Shown here one piece after another: positions 33,749 to 43,008 of a DNA stretch of 64,000 nt; the stretch's first letter is position 1, and the number at the start of each line of letters is the position of its first letter. The notes below the pieces were generated by a model. That model did no database searches. It was given only the letters and a program-made list of their open reading frames with translations, and was not told the DNA's origin. The translations under genes were made by a program, and so were the position numbers. The stretch is from Nitrospirota bacterium (GTDB taxonomy: Bacteria; Nitrospirota; Thermodesulfovibrionia; SZUA-242). The DNA lies in assembly GCA_016212095.1 (NCBI GenBank), contig JACRHH010000011.1, forward strand, positions 1 to 64,000, in the 5' to 3' direction.

Positions 33749-35853
33749 GATACTTTACCCCGTTTCATCAGTTTGCGGGTTGGGCCGTCGTCCGGCGCGC
33801 GTTCAAAAATCATATCGGCAATCCTGTCGGCTTCCTCGAATTTGCGCGTTGCCAACGCCTCGCGCAGTCGCGCGAAGGATGCCGCAAGCCATTCCGCCCG
33901 CTCGTCGCCCGCAAGCCCAAGCAGGTCCCACGCAAGCACTCCGCGCGTTTTGCCTTTCAGCATTATCTCATCCAGCGGCCTCCAGACAAAGCCTTCGCCC
34001 GCCGCTGTTTTTGTGGCGTTGCTGGCGATTATTCGCGTGCCCCACTCTTTATTGATTCCTTCGAGGCGGGAGGCGATGTTCACGGTGTCGCCCATTGCCG
34101 TGTAGTCGAACCGCATATCGGAACCCATGTTGCCCACAACCGCCGATCCGGTGCTTATGCCCACGCCCGTTCTAAGCCGCCGCCCCCATTTCGCCGCCCA
34201 TGTGGCGTTCATCTCATCGATTGCCGCCACCATCCGCAAGGCGGCGCGGCATATTCGCGCCGCGTCGTCGGGGCGCGGAGCGTCGGGCGCGCCGGTGAAC
34301 GCCATTATGGCATCGCCCACATACTTGTCCAGCGTTCCGCCCTCGCCGATTATTATGCCGGTCATGCGGTTGAAATATTCGTTCAGGAACTGCACGAGCG
34401 ATTCAGGCTCAAGCGATTCGGAAAGCGTGGTGAAATCGCGGATGTCCGAGAATAGCACGGTCAGAGTTCGCCTGTCGCCGCCAAGGCGGAGCAGCTCAGG
34501 CTGCCGGATCACGCGTTCCGCCACCGCCGGGCTCACATACTGGTTCAGGGCGCGTTTGGTCTTCAACTGCTCGCGGCCCTCGAATATGTAGTTGATGACA
34601 AGGCCGCCGATCACCGAGGCGGCAAGCGCGAATTCAGGCCCGACGATGTCAGGAATCAGGCCGCGCCGGAACAGCATCAGTGCAGCTCCCGCGTAGGATA
34701 CATGCAGCGCAACCGCCGCAAGAAGAAAAGTTCTGGCATTTTTGATGAAGACCGCGCCCGCGAATCCGGCTGACGACATCGCAAAAATCATCGCAAGCGC
34801 AACGGCAGGCGGCATTCTGCGCGGCGTGTGGCCCTGCAACAGGTTGTCCGCAACCGTGGCCAGTATCTCCACACCCGGATAGGGGTGCGCTGACGTGGCC
34901 ATCGGCGTCTGCTTGAGATCGAACAGCGCTCCGGCGTTGCTCCCTAGAAACACGATCTTGCCGGCGAACCGCTCGCATGAAACAAGCGGCGTTTTGGCAT
35001 CCCGCGCCTGAAGTTCGGACAGGAACACCTCGGCAGCCGGATAGTACGGATACGCGCCGCCGGGGCCGCCCAGGCCATACCATTTGATCCAAACCCGGCC
35101 ACTGTCCAACGGGAGCTGGCCGGGATGGTTTATCCAAACCCGGCCATTGTCAAGCGATAGTTGATCCGCATCGGAAACAAGCCTCAGCGGCAGGAACTGA
35201 AACGCGCTTTCGCCCGACTTGTGAAGCGGCGCAAACCGCCTGATAACGCCGTCGCGGTCGGCCTCGATGTTGGTGACGCCAATGGCCCGCGCCGTATGAA
35301 GCAGCGGCAAAATCGGCCACTCTATGATCTTCCCCTCTGGCGCTCCCCTTGGCGCGCCATCGGCCTTCAGCGCGAATCGTTCCCTCAACGCCGAATCGTC
35401 CATAAGCGGCTGAAACGCTATGGCATCGGTATGCAGGCGCATCGTCTGATAAACCTTTCCAAACGATTTGTACGATTTTGCCAAAGCCTCGTCGGTTTCG
35501 CCCTCGGAATACCCGGCAAGCGTGATATCAGGATCGGAAAACAGAAAATCGACCGCAACCGCCTCGGCCCCGCAGCGTTCCATATAGTTGATTATCAACG
35601 CGTAGATGTCGCGCGGCCATTTCCACTGGATGTTTCGATTGTAGCGAAGGTAGTTGATGCTGTTGTCGTCAACGCTGACGATTGCGATGCGTCCGGACGG
35701 CTTCAGGCTGCGGGAATCGAACCTGAGCCCCGCGTCGATTGCGATAAGCTCCGTCTTTTCCAGAACGCCGCCGATGCGAAGGGCGCAGAAAAACGCGAAA
35801 ACCGCAATCGCTCCGGCAATGCACCAGAACGTCTTGCGGTCTTCGCCTGTCAT
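33745..35853 (-). CDS. CHASE2-domain class III adenylate/guanylate cyclase
   Basis: 702-residue integral membrane cyclase: membrane segment at about 10-28, periplasmic CHASE2 sensor (about 40-340; SGRIAIVSVDDNSINYL, VAVDFLFSDPD, GKIVFLGSNAGALFD), three membrane segments (about 355-425), and a C-terminal class III cyclase domain (about 450-650). Metal-binding Asp (LFSDIRDFTTLSE), substrate Lys (GTLDKYVGDAIMAFTGAP) and the transition-state Asn/Arg (DYTAMGDTVNIASRLE) are present, so it should be active. The sensor contains a 15-residue tandem duplication. Located between an M48 and a serine protease gene, it may report on envelope state (inference). Confidence 0.92.
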   Translation of the reverse strand: MTGEDRKTFWCIAGAIAVFAFFCALRIGGVLEKTELIAIDAGLRFDSRSLKPSGRIAIVSVDDNSINYLRYNRNIQWKWPRDIYALIINYMERCGAEAVAVDFLFSDPDITLAGYSEGETDEALAKSYKSFGKVYQTMRLHTDAIAFQPLMDDSALRERFALKADGAPRGAPEGKIIEWPILPLLHTARAIGVTNIEADRDGVIRRFAPLHKSGESAFQFLPLRLVSDADQLSLDNGRVWINHPGQLPLDSGRVWIKWYGLGGPGGAYPYYPAAEVFLSELQARDAKTPLVSCERFAGKIVFLGSNAGALFDLKQTPMATSAHPYPGVEILATVADNLLQGHTPRRMPPAVALAMIFAMSSAGFAGAVFIKNARTFLLAAVALHVSYAGAALMLFRRGLIPDIVGPEFALAASVIGGLVINYIFEGREQLKTKRALNQYVSPAVAERVIRQPELLRLGGDRRTLTVLFSDIRDFTTLSESLEPESLVQFLNEYFNRMTGIIIGEGGTLDKYVGDAIMAFTGAPDAPRPDDAARICRAALRMVAAIDEMNATWAAKWGRRLRTGVGISTGSAVVGNMGSDMRFDYTAMGDTVNIASRLEGINKEWGTRIIASNATKTAAGEGFVWRPLDEIMLKGKTRGVLAWDLLGLAGDERAEWLAASFARLREALATRKFEEADRIADMIFERAPDDGPTRKLMKRGKVS
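35087..35176 (-). repeat. 45-bp tandem duplication within the CHASE2 coding region
   Basis: ATCCAAACCCGGCCA occurs at 35087 and again at 35132, an offset of 45 bp. It encodes LDNGRVWINHPGQ followed by LDSGRVWIKWYG. Confidence 0.7.
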
Positions 35854-35865
35854 CAGTTGACGGGG

Positions 35866-36837
35866 CTAACGGCGTGTCTTGCCGCGCATCTCCTCCATCA
35901 TGTCGCCAAGCTCTTTCTCGACCTTGGTAAGCTCATCGTAATTGTAGGGGCGCTTCGGAGTTTCATACCGCTTCTCGGCCCTTTTCTCTTCAACGGGAGG
36001 TTTTGTATCGGTAACAGGCGGTTTGGTTTCGGCTACAGGCTGCTTGGTCTCTGATACGGTCGGCGTTGCCTCCGCAGCCACCGGCTGTTTTGCAGCATAC
36101 GCAACCTTTGCGCCGCGTGAGTTCAGCCAGTCGCGAACAACCTGCGATTGCAGGGCGAAATTCACGCCCGTAATAGCCAGATTGTCGGCGGAGCTTCGGC
36201 GCGCGATGCTTGTGTTCACGCCAACCATGCAGCCCCTTGCGTCAAGAAGCGGGCCGCCGGAGTTGCCCCGGTTCATGCTGGTGTCGGTCTGGTACATGTT
36301 CTTGCCGGTAACGCCTTCGAAATCGGCGAATTCGGCGCTTATTCGCCCGTAGGTGAGAGACCAGAATCCGCCCTGTTCAGGATGTCCGATCGCCACAACC
36401 TCCTGGCCTATTCCCACGTCTTCGGGATCGGCAAGGCAGATCAGGTTTTTGAGCTTCGGCAGGCCATCGGCGCGAAGAACCGCGATGTCAATGTCTGCCG
36501 AAACCCCAAGCACAGCCGCCTTGAAGCAGTTGGTAAGATCACGCTTCGGGTCGCCGGTCAGCCTGTCGGGCTTAAGACAGACCGCGATTTCAGGATACAG
36601 GCCAGCCTCGCCCATGGTTATCACATGCGCGTTGGTGACAACAAGGCCGTCCTGCGAAATCACCGATCCGGCTCCGACTGAACCCTTCTGATCGGACGAC
36701 GACGCCCAGATGAGCACAACCGACGGGCCGTAAGCCTTGTAGATCTTTTCCGCCGGGAAATCGGCTGCAACTGCCGGATTGGCAAACAGGGTTGCAAGCA
36801 AAACCGGGAGGGAAAAAACCGACAATATCGTTTTCAT
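35866..36837 (-). CDS. Trypsin-like periplasmic serine protease
   Basis: 323-residue exported protease: signal peptide 1-24 (ANPAVAA), then a chymotrypsin/DegP-like domain with His in LVVTNAHVI, Asp in DIDIAVLRAD and Ser in MNRGNSGGPLLD. No PDZ domain follows; instead there is a Pro/Thr/Lys-rich linker (about 240-290, repeating ETKPPV-type units) and a short charged C-terminus (YNYDELTKVEKELGDMMEEM) that may be a docking segment. It lies 12 bp upstream of the CHASE2 cyclase gene, in the same operon. Confidence 0.9.
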   Translation of the reverse strand: MKTILSVFSLPVLLATLFANPAVAADFPAEKIYKAYGPSVVLIWASSSDQKGSVGAGSVISQDGLVVTNAHVITMGEAGLYPEIAVCLKPDRLTGDPKRDLTNCFKAAVLGVSADIDIAVLRADGLPKLKNLICLADPEDVGIGQEVVAIGHPEQGGFWSLTYGRISAEFADFEGVTGKNMYQTDTSMNRGNSGGPLLDARGCMVGVNTSIARRSSADNLAITGVNFALQSQVVRDWLNSRGAKVAYAAKQPVAAEATPTVSETKQPVAETKPPVTDTKPPVEEKRAEKRYETPKRPYNYDELTKVEKELGDMMEEMRGKTRR

Positions 36838-36840
36838 TAA

Positions 36841-37422
36841 TTAATTGCCCCGCTTCGCTTCTTCCTTCTCAAGCTCATCGTGCATGCGGTCGGCGTTCTT
36901 GCGGATGTAATCGCGCACCTGCGAGCTGAGTTCCTTCTGCTTGGCAAGCGCATCCTTGAACGCGTTCAGGTCGAGCTGCGCAAGCGAAAAGAGTTCGCCG
37001 GTGGCCGGATCCTTCCAGTGATCGATGATCTCGACTCCGTTCAATGTGGCGCTGGTCACGGTCTTGATAGCCTGCTCGACATGCTGTTCCTCGGAAGATT
37101 CGCCAACTTTACCGGCAGTCGTGGATGCCATGTAGTCCTTCATGAGCGACGCGGTGTATGTCTCGAAGATCTTCGAAAGCTCGTTACGAGCGCGGTTGTC
37201 GGCGGTGCTGCGCAGAAGCGAATGGTTGGCGATGTTCGAAGCCGAGCCGACACCGTAGAAAATCTTGCCCTTCTCGGCGTCGAAAGCGCCGCTGCCTTTC
37301 GCCACCCACTTCGGCGCGCCCTTCATGTAGCCTTCCTCGATAACCGCCGACTTTCCGCCGCACGCCGCAAGAACAAACAACCCGACCACCGCAACAGCCA
37401 TGGACTTAAACAATGCCTTCAT
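36841..37422 (-). CDS. LPP20-family lipoprotein, small form
   Basis: 193-residue lipoprotein: lipobox LAAC at about residue 21 followed by the LPP20 pattern APKWVAKGSGAFDAEKGKIFYGVGSASNI and ADNRARNELSKIFETYTASLMKDY. The C-terminal end is strongly charged and helical. It is the first gene of the protease-cyclase-M48 operon, behind a recognisable promoter. Relatives include the Helicobacter Lpp20 and flagellar FlgP proteins. Confidence 0.85.
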   Translation of the reverse strand: MKALFKSMAVAVVGLFVLAACGGKSAVIEEGYMKGAPKWVAKGSGAFDAEKGKIFYGVGSASNIANHSLLRSTADNRARNELSKIFETYTASLMKDYMASTTAGKVGESSEEQHVEQAIKTVTSATLNGVEIIDHWKDPATGELFSLAQLDLNAFKDALAKQKELSSQVRDYIRKNADRMHDELEKEEAKRGN

Positions 37423-37501
37423 ACCCGTATCCTCCTTGATTTATTTTGCGATTTGCCATCCGGCTCGAACATCATCAACTGCCTCCGCGCGGATAAGGAT
37501 C

Positions 37502-37529
37502 AATATAGCACATCGGGGGGAAAGCTCAA
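37502..37529 (-). promoter_or_regulatory. Promoter for the LPP20-protease-cyclase-M48 operon
   Basis: Minus-strand TTGAGC (37524-37529), 16-bp spacer, TATATT (37502-37507), about 80 bp upstream of the LPP20 gene, which has RBS AAGGAGG. Confidence 0.45.
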
Positions 37530-37560
37530 GCGGATTAAAAGCCGTCCATGAAACCTTTGC

Positions 37561-37598
37561 AAAAAGAAACGGCCTGAAGGATTGCATCCCGCAGGCCG
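37561..37598 (-). terminator. Intrinsic terminator after clpX
   Basis: On the minus strand CGGCCTG (37592-37598) pairs with CAGGCCG (37570-37576) across a 15-base loop, followed by TTTCTTTTT. It lies 30-60 bp past the clpX stop. Confidence 0.65.
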
Positions 37599-37626
37599 CT
37601 TGATATTCAGGTTCGAGATTACCGAA

Positions 37627-38874
37627 TCAGGCTGTTTCGGCCATCTTTTCGTATAGCAGAAGCGGCTTTTCCTTCTTGCGAATGACATCCTCGCTGATTA
37701 TGACCTCGGTAATGCTCCTTTGCGACGGAACATCGAACATCAGGTCTAGCATCGTCTCTTCAAGAATGGTGCGAAGGCCGCGAGCGCCGGTTTTCTTCTC
37801 GTAAGCCTTTTCCGCTATCGCGGTGAGCGCGCCGTCGGTGAAGCGAAGCTTCACGTTCTCGTATGCCATTAGACGCTGATACTGTTTGATAAGCGCGTTC
37901 TTCGGAGTTTTCAGGATGCGGACAAGCGCGTCCTGATCGAGGTCGTCGAGCACCGCGATCACCGGAAGCCTTCCCACGAACTCAGGAATGAGGCCGTATC
38001 GCAGAAGATCCTGAGCCTCAACCTTGCTGACAACCTGATTGGCCTTGACGTCCTTGCGTGAAACAAGCTCGCTGCCAAAGCCGACTGTTTTCTTCCCAAG
38101 ACGGCGCTCGATCACCTTGTTGATCCCGACAAACGCTCCGCCGCAGATGAACAGGATATTGCTTGTGTCGAGCTGAACATATTCCTGCTGCGGATGCTTG
38201 CGCCCGCCCTGCGGGGGAATATTGGCTATTGTTCCCTCTATCAGCTTTAAAAGAGCCTGTTGAACGCCTTCGCCGGAAACATCGCGAGTGATCGATACGT
38301 TTTCAGTCTTGCGGCTGATTTTGTCGATCTCGTCGATGTAAACGATGCCTCGCTGGGCGCGCTCAACGTCGTAGTCGGCCCGCTGAAGGAGCTTGGCCAT
38401 GATATTCTCGACATCCTCGCCGACGTAACCGGCCTCGGTGAGGGTTGTTGCGTCCGCAATCGTGAACGGAACGTCAAGCAATTTAGCAAGCGTCTGCGCA
38501 AGAAGCGTCTTGCCTGTTCCGGTCGGGCCGATCAGGAGTATGTTGCTCTTTTGAATCTCGACGTCGCCCTTTTCGGTGTCGTGTATGCGCTTGTAATGAT
38601 TGTAGACCGCAACCGAAAGCACCTTCTTGGCCGCGTCCTGCCCAACCACATGGTCATCTAGCATCTTCTTGATCTCGCGCGGGGTTGGAACCGGAGTCAT
38701 CGCGCCTGTTCCGGAAGGCAGCTCGCGCTCCTCGGCGATGATCTCATTGCAGAGATCAACACATTCATCGCATATATAAACTGAAGGCCCGGCAATGAGC
38801 TTCTTTACATCTTCCTGACTCTTGCCGCAAAACGAGCATTTGAGCCCGTTGCCACCACCATTCTTCTTTGCCAT
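37627..38874 (-). CDS. clpX: ATP-dependent Clp protease ATP-binding subunit ClpX
   Basis: AAA+ unfoldase that feeds substrates to ClpP. N-terminal C4 zinc-binding domain ([14 protein letters not shown]...[10 protein letters not shown]), Walker [16 protein letters not shown], Walker [12 protein letters not shown], pore loop GYVGEDVEN, the ClpP-docking loop region and [12 protein letters not shown]. 415 residues, full length. Third gene of tig-clpP-clpX, 31 bp after clpP, with a terminator downstream. Confidence 0.98.
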   Translation of the reverse strand: MAKKNGGGNGLKCSFCGKSQEDVKKLIAGPSVYICDECVDLCNEIIAEERELPSGTGAMTPVPTPREIKKMLDDHVVGQDAAKKVLSVAVYNHYKRIHDTEKGDVEIQKSNILLIGPTGTGKTLLAQTLAKLLDVPFTIADATTLTEAGYVGEDVENIMAKLLQRADYDVERAQRGIVYIDEIDKISRKTENVSITRDVSGEGVQQALLKLIEGTIANIPPQGGRKHPQQEYVQLDTSNILFICGGAFVGINKVIERRLGKKTVGFGSELVSRKDVKANQVVSKVEAQDLLRYGLIPEFVGRLPVIAVLDDLDQDALVRILKTPKNALIKQYQRLMAYENVKLRFTDGALTAIAEKAYEKKTGARGLRTILEETMLDLMFDVPSQRSITEVIISEDVIRKKEKPLLLYEKMAETA

Positions 38875-38905
38875 CTTAATTGCTCCAATACCGCAGGCCC
38901 GGCAT

Positions 38906-39502
38906 CTACTGCCCGGTCTTCTTTAACGTGCTCACAACCTCGTCAACCAAACCGTATTCCCTTGCCTCGTCGCCGCTCAGGAAGTAATCGCGCTCGGTGT
39001 CGCGCCTGATCACATCCATAGGCTGTCCGGTATGCTTCGTGAGAATACCCGCAAGCAGATCCTTCGTCTTCAGCATTTCGCGCGCATGTATCTCCACGTC
39101 GGTTGCCTGACCGTGAAATCCTCCAAGCGGCTGATGAATCATTATGCGCGAATTCGGTAACGAAAATCGCTTTCCCTTTGCCCCGGCTGCAAGCAGAAGC
39201 GCGCCCATGCTCGCTGCCTGTCCGATGCAGTATGTAGCGATGTCGGGCTTCACATACTGCATGGTGTCGTAGATAGCCAGCCCGGCGGTAACAAGCCCGC
39301 CGGGGCTGTTTATGTATATGTTGATGTCCTTGTCCGGATCCTCTGTCTGAAGGAACAGAAGCTGGGCAATGACGGTGTTTGCCACTATATCGTCTATCGC
39401 GGTTCCAAGGAATATGATCCTGTCCTTGAGAAGGCGCGAATAAATATCGTAGGCGCGCTCGCCCCGGCCCGTCTGTTCAACGACTACCGGAATAAGATTC
39501 AT
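38906..39502 (-). CDS. clpP: ATP-dependent Clp protease proteolytic subunit ClpP
   Basis: Serine protease of the tetradecameric Clp barrel. Catalytic Ser is in [14 protein letters not shown], His in [13 protein letters not shown], Asp in [14 protein letters not shown]. The N-terminal pore loop ([23 protein letters not shown]) is standard. 198 residues. ATG overlaps the tig stop (39499-39502). Confidence 0.98.
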   Translation of the reverse strand: MNLIPVVVEQTGRGERAYDIYSRLLKDRIIFLGTAIDDIVANTVIAQLLFLQTEDPDKDINIYINSPGGLVTAGLAIYDTMQYVKPDIATYCIGQAASMGALLLAAGAKGKRFSLPNSRIMIHQPLGGFHGQATDVEIHAREMLKTKDLLAGILTKHTGQPMDVIRRDTERDYFLSGDEAREYGLVDEVVSTLKKTGQ

Positions 39503-40764
39503 GCGTTCTCCTTCACGAATCTGGCCTTAGAAACCACATGTCGCATCACCTTTGTCTCGAACACGCTGCTTCGCAGTCCGTTGAGCGCATCCTCATTGTT
39601 CTGATAGTACTGCAGAAGCGCGTTCGGATGCATTCCGGAGGCCATCGCCATCTCGTTGAATCCTTCCTTCATGTCCTCGTCGGTAAGCGTGACACCTTCT
39701 TTTTCGCCGATGAGTTCAACCAGTATCCGCCCCTTGACAGTCTTGACCGCATCGGCATCGGCTGACGAGCGCATGGCCGCCTCATCGAGTTCCGCGCCGC
39801 CTCCGGCCATGGACTTCATGCGTTCAAAATAGTAGTCGCTTTCAACCTTGAGCAACGACTCAGGCACATCGAATTCATGGCCAGCAACAAGTTTTTCTGA
39901 TATTGCACGCCTGTAAATCTCGAAAGCCCGCTTTTCCTTCATGCCCCTGATACGCTCGGTTACCGTATTGCGGAGTTCTTCCGCATCTTCATAACCCATA
40001 TCCTTTGCAAGAGCGTCATCGAAATCCGGAAGCACCCTTTTCTTCACTTCCTTGACCACCGCCTTGAAGGTGATCGACTTACCGGCAACGTCCGATCCGG
40101 GATGATCTTCCGGGTAGCTCACGCTGAATTCATACTCGTCTCCGGCCTTCCTGCCGATTGTCTCCGATGTGAATTCAGGAGGCAGTTCGGACGAGCCGAG
40201 GTCAAACTCGAAATCGTCAGCCGAAACCGAATCGACCAGTGTCTCGCCGTCATACGCCTTATAATCGATGACAACGTGCCCGTCGGCCTCGGCGGTTTCC
40301 GCAGGTTCGAGCGATGCCCGGTCTTTCCTGATGGAGCCGATAGCCTTCTCCATGTCCTCCGGCGTAACTTCCGTGGGCATTTCAACAAGCTCAACGCCTT
40401 CGTATTCAAGCCTGTCCAGCTGCGGACGCACCTCCACGGTAAGCTGAACATCTATCGGTTGTCCGGCGATAACATCAACTTCCGATTCAATGTCGGGGGC
40501 CGCCATCGGCGTGAGCCCGGCGTCCTTCAATACCTTCAGATAGTAATCGGGAACAACTTTTTCGAGCACGCGCGTTTTCGCATCAGTCCCGAAACGCTTC
40601 TCAAGGAAACTGCGCGGTATCTTGCCGGTTCTGAAACCGGGAATGCGCGCCGTCCTGTTGATTTCACCATAGAATGAGTTCAGTTCGTTCAAAACGACAT
40701 CGCCGGGCACCTGAAATGTCAGGCGTTTCCGTGTAGATGATATATCCTCAACTTGAGCATTCAT
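39499..40764 (-). CDS. tig: Trigger factor
   Basis: Ribosome-associated chaperone and prolyl isomerase. 421 residues: ribosome-binding N-domain with [17 protein letters not shown] (variant of the GFRxGKxP signature), FKBP-type domain (about 155-240; [29 protein letters not shown]), and helical C-domain. First gene of tig-clpP-clpX. GGAGG lies 13 bases upstream of the ATG. Confidence 0.97.
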   Translation of the reverse strand: MNAQVEDISSTRKRLTFQVPGDVVLNELNSFYGEINRTARIPGFRTGKIPRSFLEKRFGTDAKTRVLEKVVPDYYLKVLKDAGLTPMAAPDIESEVDVIAGQPIDVQLTVEVRPQLDRLEYEGVELVEMPTEVTPEDMEKAIGSIRKDRASLEPAETAEADGHVVIDYKAYDGETLVDSVSADDFEFDLGSSELPPEFTSETIGRKAGDEYEFSVSYPEDHPGSDVAGKSITFKAVVKEVKKRVLPDFDDALAKDMGYEDAEELRNTVTERIRGMKEKRAFEIYRRAISEKLVAGHEFDVPESLLKVESDYYFERMKSMAGGGAELDEAAMRSSADADAVKTVKGRILVELIGEKEGVTLTDEDMKEGFNEMAMASGMHPNALLQYYQNNEDALNGLRSSVFETKVMRHVVSKARFVKENA

Positions 40765-40804
40765 TATTAAATTGAAAACCTCCGAATCCGAAATGTGGTC
40801 TGTA

Positions 40805-40834
40805 ATTGTATGCCAACGCCTGAAACTTAGTCAA
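40805..40834 (-). promoter_or_regulatory. Promoter for tig-clpP-clpX
   Basis: Minus-strand TTGACT (40829-40834), 18-bp spacer, TACAAT (40805-40810), about 40 bp upstream of tig. Confidence 0.55.
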
Positions 40835-40963
40835 TCCGTCCGCCTGACCGCAGCCATCGCGACAACACTCTTTACCGGTATCTCATCGTAGTATGTTTCA
40901 AGGCTGTTCACGCTGCAAATGGTTCAGTAATCGTCCAGTAAACATTCGTCATTGTTTTTTATA

Positions 40964-40992
40964 TTGATGTTTTTCAAATCAACTGGTATAAA
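40964..40992 (+). promoter_or_regulatory. Promoter for the small HTH gene
   Basis: TTGATG, 17-bp spacer, TATAAA. It gives an untranslated leader of about 120 bases containing two inverted repeats. Apart from this and the divergent tig promoter, I see nothing in the gap 40765-41118. Confidence 0.5.
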
Positions 40993-41040
40993 TACCGTTA
41001 ATTAGCTTCCATTGCATTTCAGACACGCATAAGGAAGCTC

Positions 41041-41089
41041 TGAAGCGATGGACTAGCACCAGTTACAGACTTGTATTGAGATCGCTTCA
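41041..41089 (+). promoter_or_regulatory. Inverted repeat in the leader of the HTH gene
   Basis: TGAAGCGAT (41041-41049) and ATCGCTTCA (41081-41089) are perfect 9-bp complements around a 31-base loop. A second pair, GCTTCC/GGAAGC, lies at 41005-41038. They may form leader RNA structure or operators for the gene product. Confidence 0.4.
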
Positions 41090-41118
41090 AGCTATTCATT
41101 ACCATACGGAGGAGCATT

Positions 41119-41406
41119 ATGACACAGAAAACAAGAAGCAGACGGTTCACCGAAAAAGATGTCGAATTCGTTCACACAAGCTACTCTGCAATGACAGCGG
41201 CGGAGATAGCAGCCGCACGCAAGCTGAGCCTCTTTCAGGTGAACAAGATTGTTGCCGATCTCAGGAAAAACGGCATAGACCTGCCCCGCAAGACCCCAAA
41301 GCGGATCAACCCGGTCAAGGCATACATCGAGAGCCTGAAAAGCGGCGCAGGCGTAAAACCCGCAGTCAGGAAAACGAGAAAGAAAGCAGCGGAAGCAGCG
41401 GGTTAG
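41119..41406 (+). CDS. Small HTH DNA-binding protein with basic tail
   Basis: 95 residues. The N-terminal half reads as a helix-turn-helix (FTEKDVEFVHTSYSAMTAAE then ARKLSLFQVNKIVADLRKNG). The C-terminal tail is Lys/Ala-rich (KPAVRKTRKKAAEAAG), like histone H1-type tails of bacterial nucleoid proteins. RBS GGAGGA 6 bases upstream. No family name is certain. It is alone on the plus strand and convergent with the pilus-linked lipoprotein gene, ending 4 bp from it. Confidence 0.7.
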   Translation: MTQKTRSRRFTEKDVEFVHTSYSAMTAAEIAAARKLSLFQVNKIVADLRKNGIDLPRKTPKRINPVKAYIESLKSGAGVKPAVRKTRKKAAEAAG

Positions 41407-41410
41407 AAAC

Positions 41411-42181
41411 TCATTTCCCAGGATTTTTCCGGGCGGCGGGCTTTACCCCGGCAGTAACATTCAACACCGACTGGCCGCCGTCCGGATCGCTTGCAATTAC
41501 GGTAAAGGAAACATTGCCTGCCGAGTCAGGCAATTTCCATCGCACCACCCCGGTGGCCTGATCTATGGACATCCCTTCAGGCGCATCGGACAGCCTGAAA
41601 CTGAGCGTGTCGCCGTCAGGATCGGCAGCGGCTATGCGGAACGCCTGGACACCGCCTGCAACCGTCACATCCACAGGCGATTGCTCCATAACCGGCGGCG
41701 AATTACCTATAACCAGCGAGCGCAAAACCGGCTCGCCCGACACTCCGCCCATGGACGGAATGATCCGGGCTTCCACGCGGTCGCCTTTTCGAAGCCCTCC
41801 CCTCAGTCGCGACGGACTTTCAACTGTCTGCTCGCGTCCGGCAGCGCGGCCATTCACGAACCATTCATAGCTGAGCATAACGGATTCGCCGCCCTCGGCT
41901 TCCGCTTCGATCTCGATCGCGCTGTCCCTGTTTGGAGCATTGGGAAGAATACGCGCGAATTTGATTACGGGCGTGGATGATACAGGAGGCGACGACACTG
42001 CCCCTGCGGCGGACGGGGCCGATGGCGATACCCTGTTCGGACGGCTTTGTCCGGCTCCGGCAGCAGGCGCACCGGTTTCGCGCTTCCGTAATTCCTGCAC
42101 CGCAGTGTCCTTCGGCTCATTCGAGCAGGCGGGAAGACAGAGCAAAGCCGCCAGCATTGAAACCGATGCCATTCGTTTCAT
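41411..42181 (-). CDS. Lipoprotein with cadherin/Ig-like domain, end of pilus operon
   Basis: 256-residue lipoprotein: lipobox LPAC at about residue 18, a Pro/Ser/Ala-rich linker, one beta-domain (about 70-165; AIEIEAEAEGGESVMLSYEWFVNG) and a C-terminal putative-Ig/cadherin-like domain (about 170-245; FRIAAADPDGDTLSFRLSDAP, GVVRWKLPDSAG) with the Asp-rich DPDGD calcium-site pattern. ATG overlaps the upstream pseudopilin stop (ATGA at 42178-42181), so it belongs to the pilus operon. Possibly an adhesin or pilus-base factor (inference). Confidence 0.75.
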   Translation of the reverse strand: MKRMASVSMLAALLCLPACSNEPKDTAVQELRKRETGAPAAGAGQSRPNRVSPSAPSAAGAVSSPPVSSTPVIKFARILPNAPNRDSAIEIEAEAEGGESVMLSYEWFVNGRAAGREQTVESPSRLRGGLRKGDRVEARIIPSMGGVSGEPVLRSLVIGNSPPVMEQSPVDVTVAGGVQAFRIAAADPDGDTLSFRLSDAPEGMSIDQATGVVRWKLPDSAGNVSFTVIASDPDGGQSVLNVTAGVKPAARKNPGK

Positions 42182-43008
42182 CGCGTCATCACCCACCTAT
42201 GGCGCTCCTTCTCGTCCCACGCCTTGCCGTTGTCCTCGCATTCCTCGCGGTTTGAGTATTTGGGATCGGAACAGCCACTGAGCCATTTGCACATGCGAAA
42301 CAGACCGGCAGGAGACACAGAAATTGCGTAAGAATGCGTGCCGCCTTCAGATTTTCCGTCCTGGAAAGTCGCGTTTGAGACGTAAATGGTTCCGGCCATC
42401 ACATTGCTGAAGCCATTGGAATCGAAGGAAAGATACGGTGTTCTCGCATCCGCGAAGTATTTGGCGGCAGACTGGATATTAAGAGGCGATTGAACCGGCA
42501 TCATGGCATTGTCGGCGGAACATGCCCTGCGCCCATCCGCAACATCCTCAATCCACGAAAACGTTGAATTATCAAGATGCACCCAGAATCCGCCGCTGTT
42601 TTTCATGTCGTCCTCGCAACTCACCTTCCCGTAGCCGTCCTTGTGCTTGGGCAGAATCATTGCCATCTCGTCCGGAGCCGGGAATTTGTCGCCGTTGGCG
42701 TCAACCCACCTGAAAACCCGATAACACCCCTTCAGATCGAATACGGCAAACACCCGCCGGGAATACAGTCTGTGCTTGTCCGCCGCTGCCGCGTCCCTGG
42801 TCATTTCCATGCCGCCCTGACGCACCGCTTCGGAACGCGCCCATTCAAGATCGGCCAGCAGCTTGTCCACATCGGCGCGCACGCGCGATTCCTTTCGCGA
42901 GTCCATGAACGGCCCCACCGCAAGCCCAAGCAGGACTGCGGTAATGCCCATCACAACCAGCAGTTCGATCAGCGTGACACCAGATGATTTTTTCAGAGTT
43001 TTTTCCAC
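42178..43008 (-). CDS. Minor pseudopilin, GspH/FimT/FimU type
   Basis: 276-residue type IV pilus minor pilin. Class III prepilin leader MEKTLKKSSG, cleavage before VTLIELLVVMGITAVLLGLAV with Glu at +5. The following LADLEWARSEAVRQG is the GspH/FimT helix. The C-terminal globular part is long and rich in Cys pairs. It comes after the pilY1 genes rather than first in the operon as fimU does in Pseudomonas. Confidence 0.85.
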   Translation of the reverse strand: MEKTLKKSSGVTLIELLVVMGITAVLLGLAVGPFMDSRKESRVRADVDKLLADLEWARSEAVRQGGMEMTRDAAAADKHRLYSRRVFAVFDLKGCYRVFRWVDANGDKFPAPDEMAMILPKHKDGYGKVSCEDDMKNSGGFWVHLDNSTFSWIEDVADGRRACSADNAMMPVQSPLNIQSAAKYFADARTPYLSFDSNGFSNVMAGTIYVSNATFQDGKSEGGTHSYAISVSPAGLFRMCKWLSGCSDPKYSNREECEDNGKAWDEKERHRWVMTR

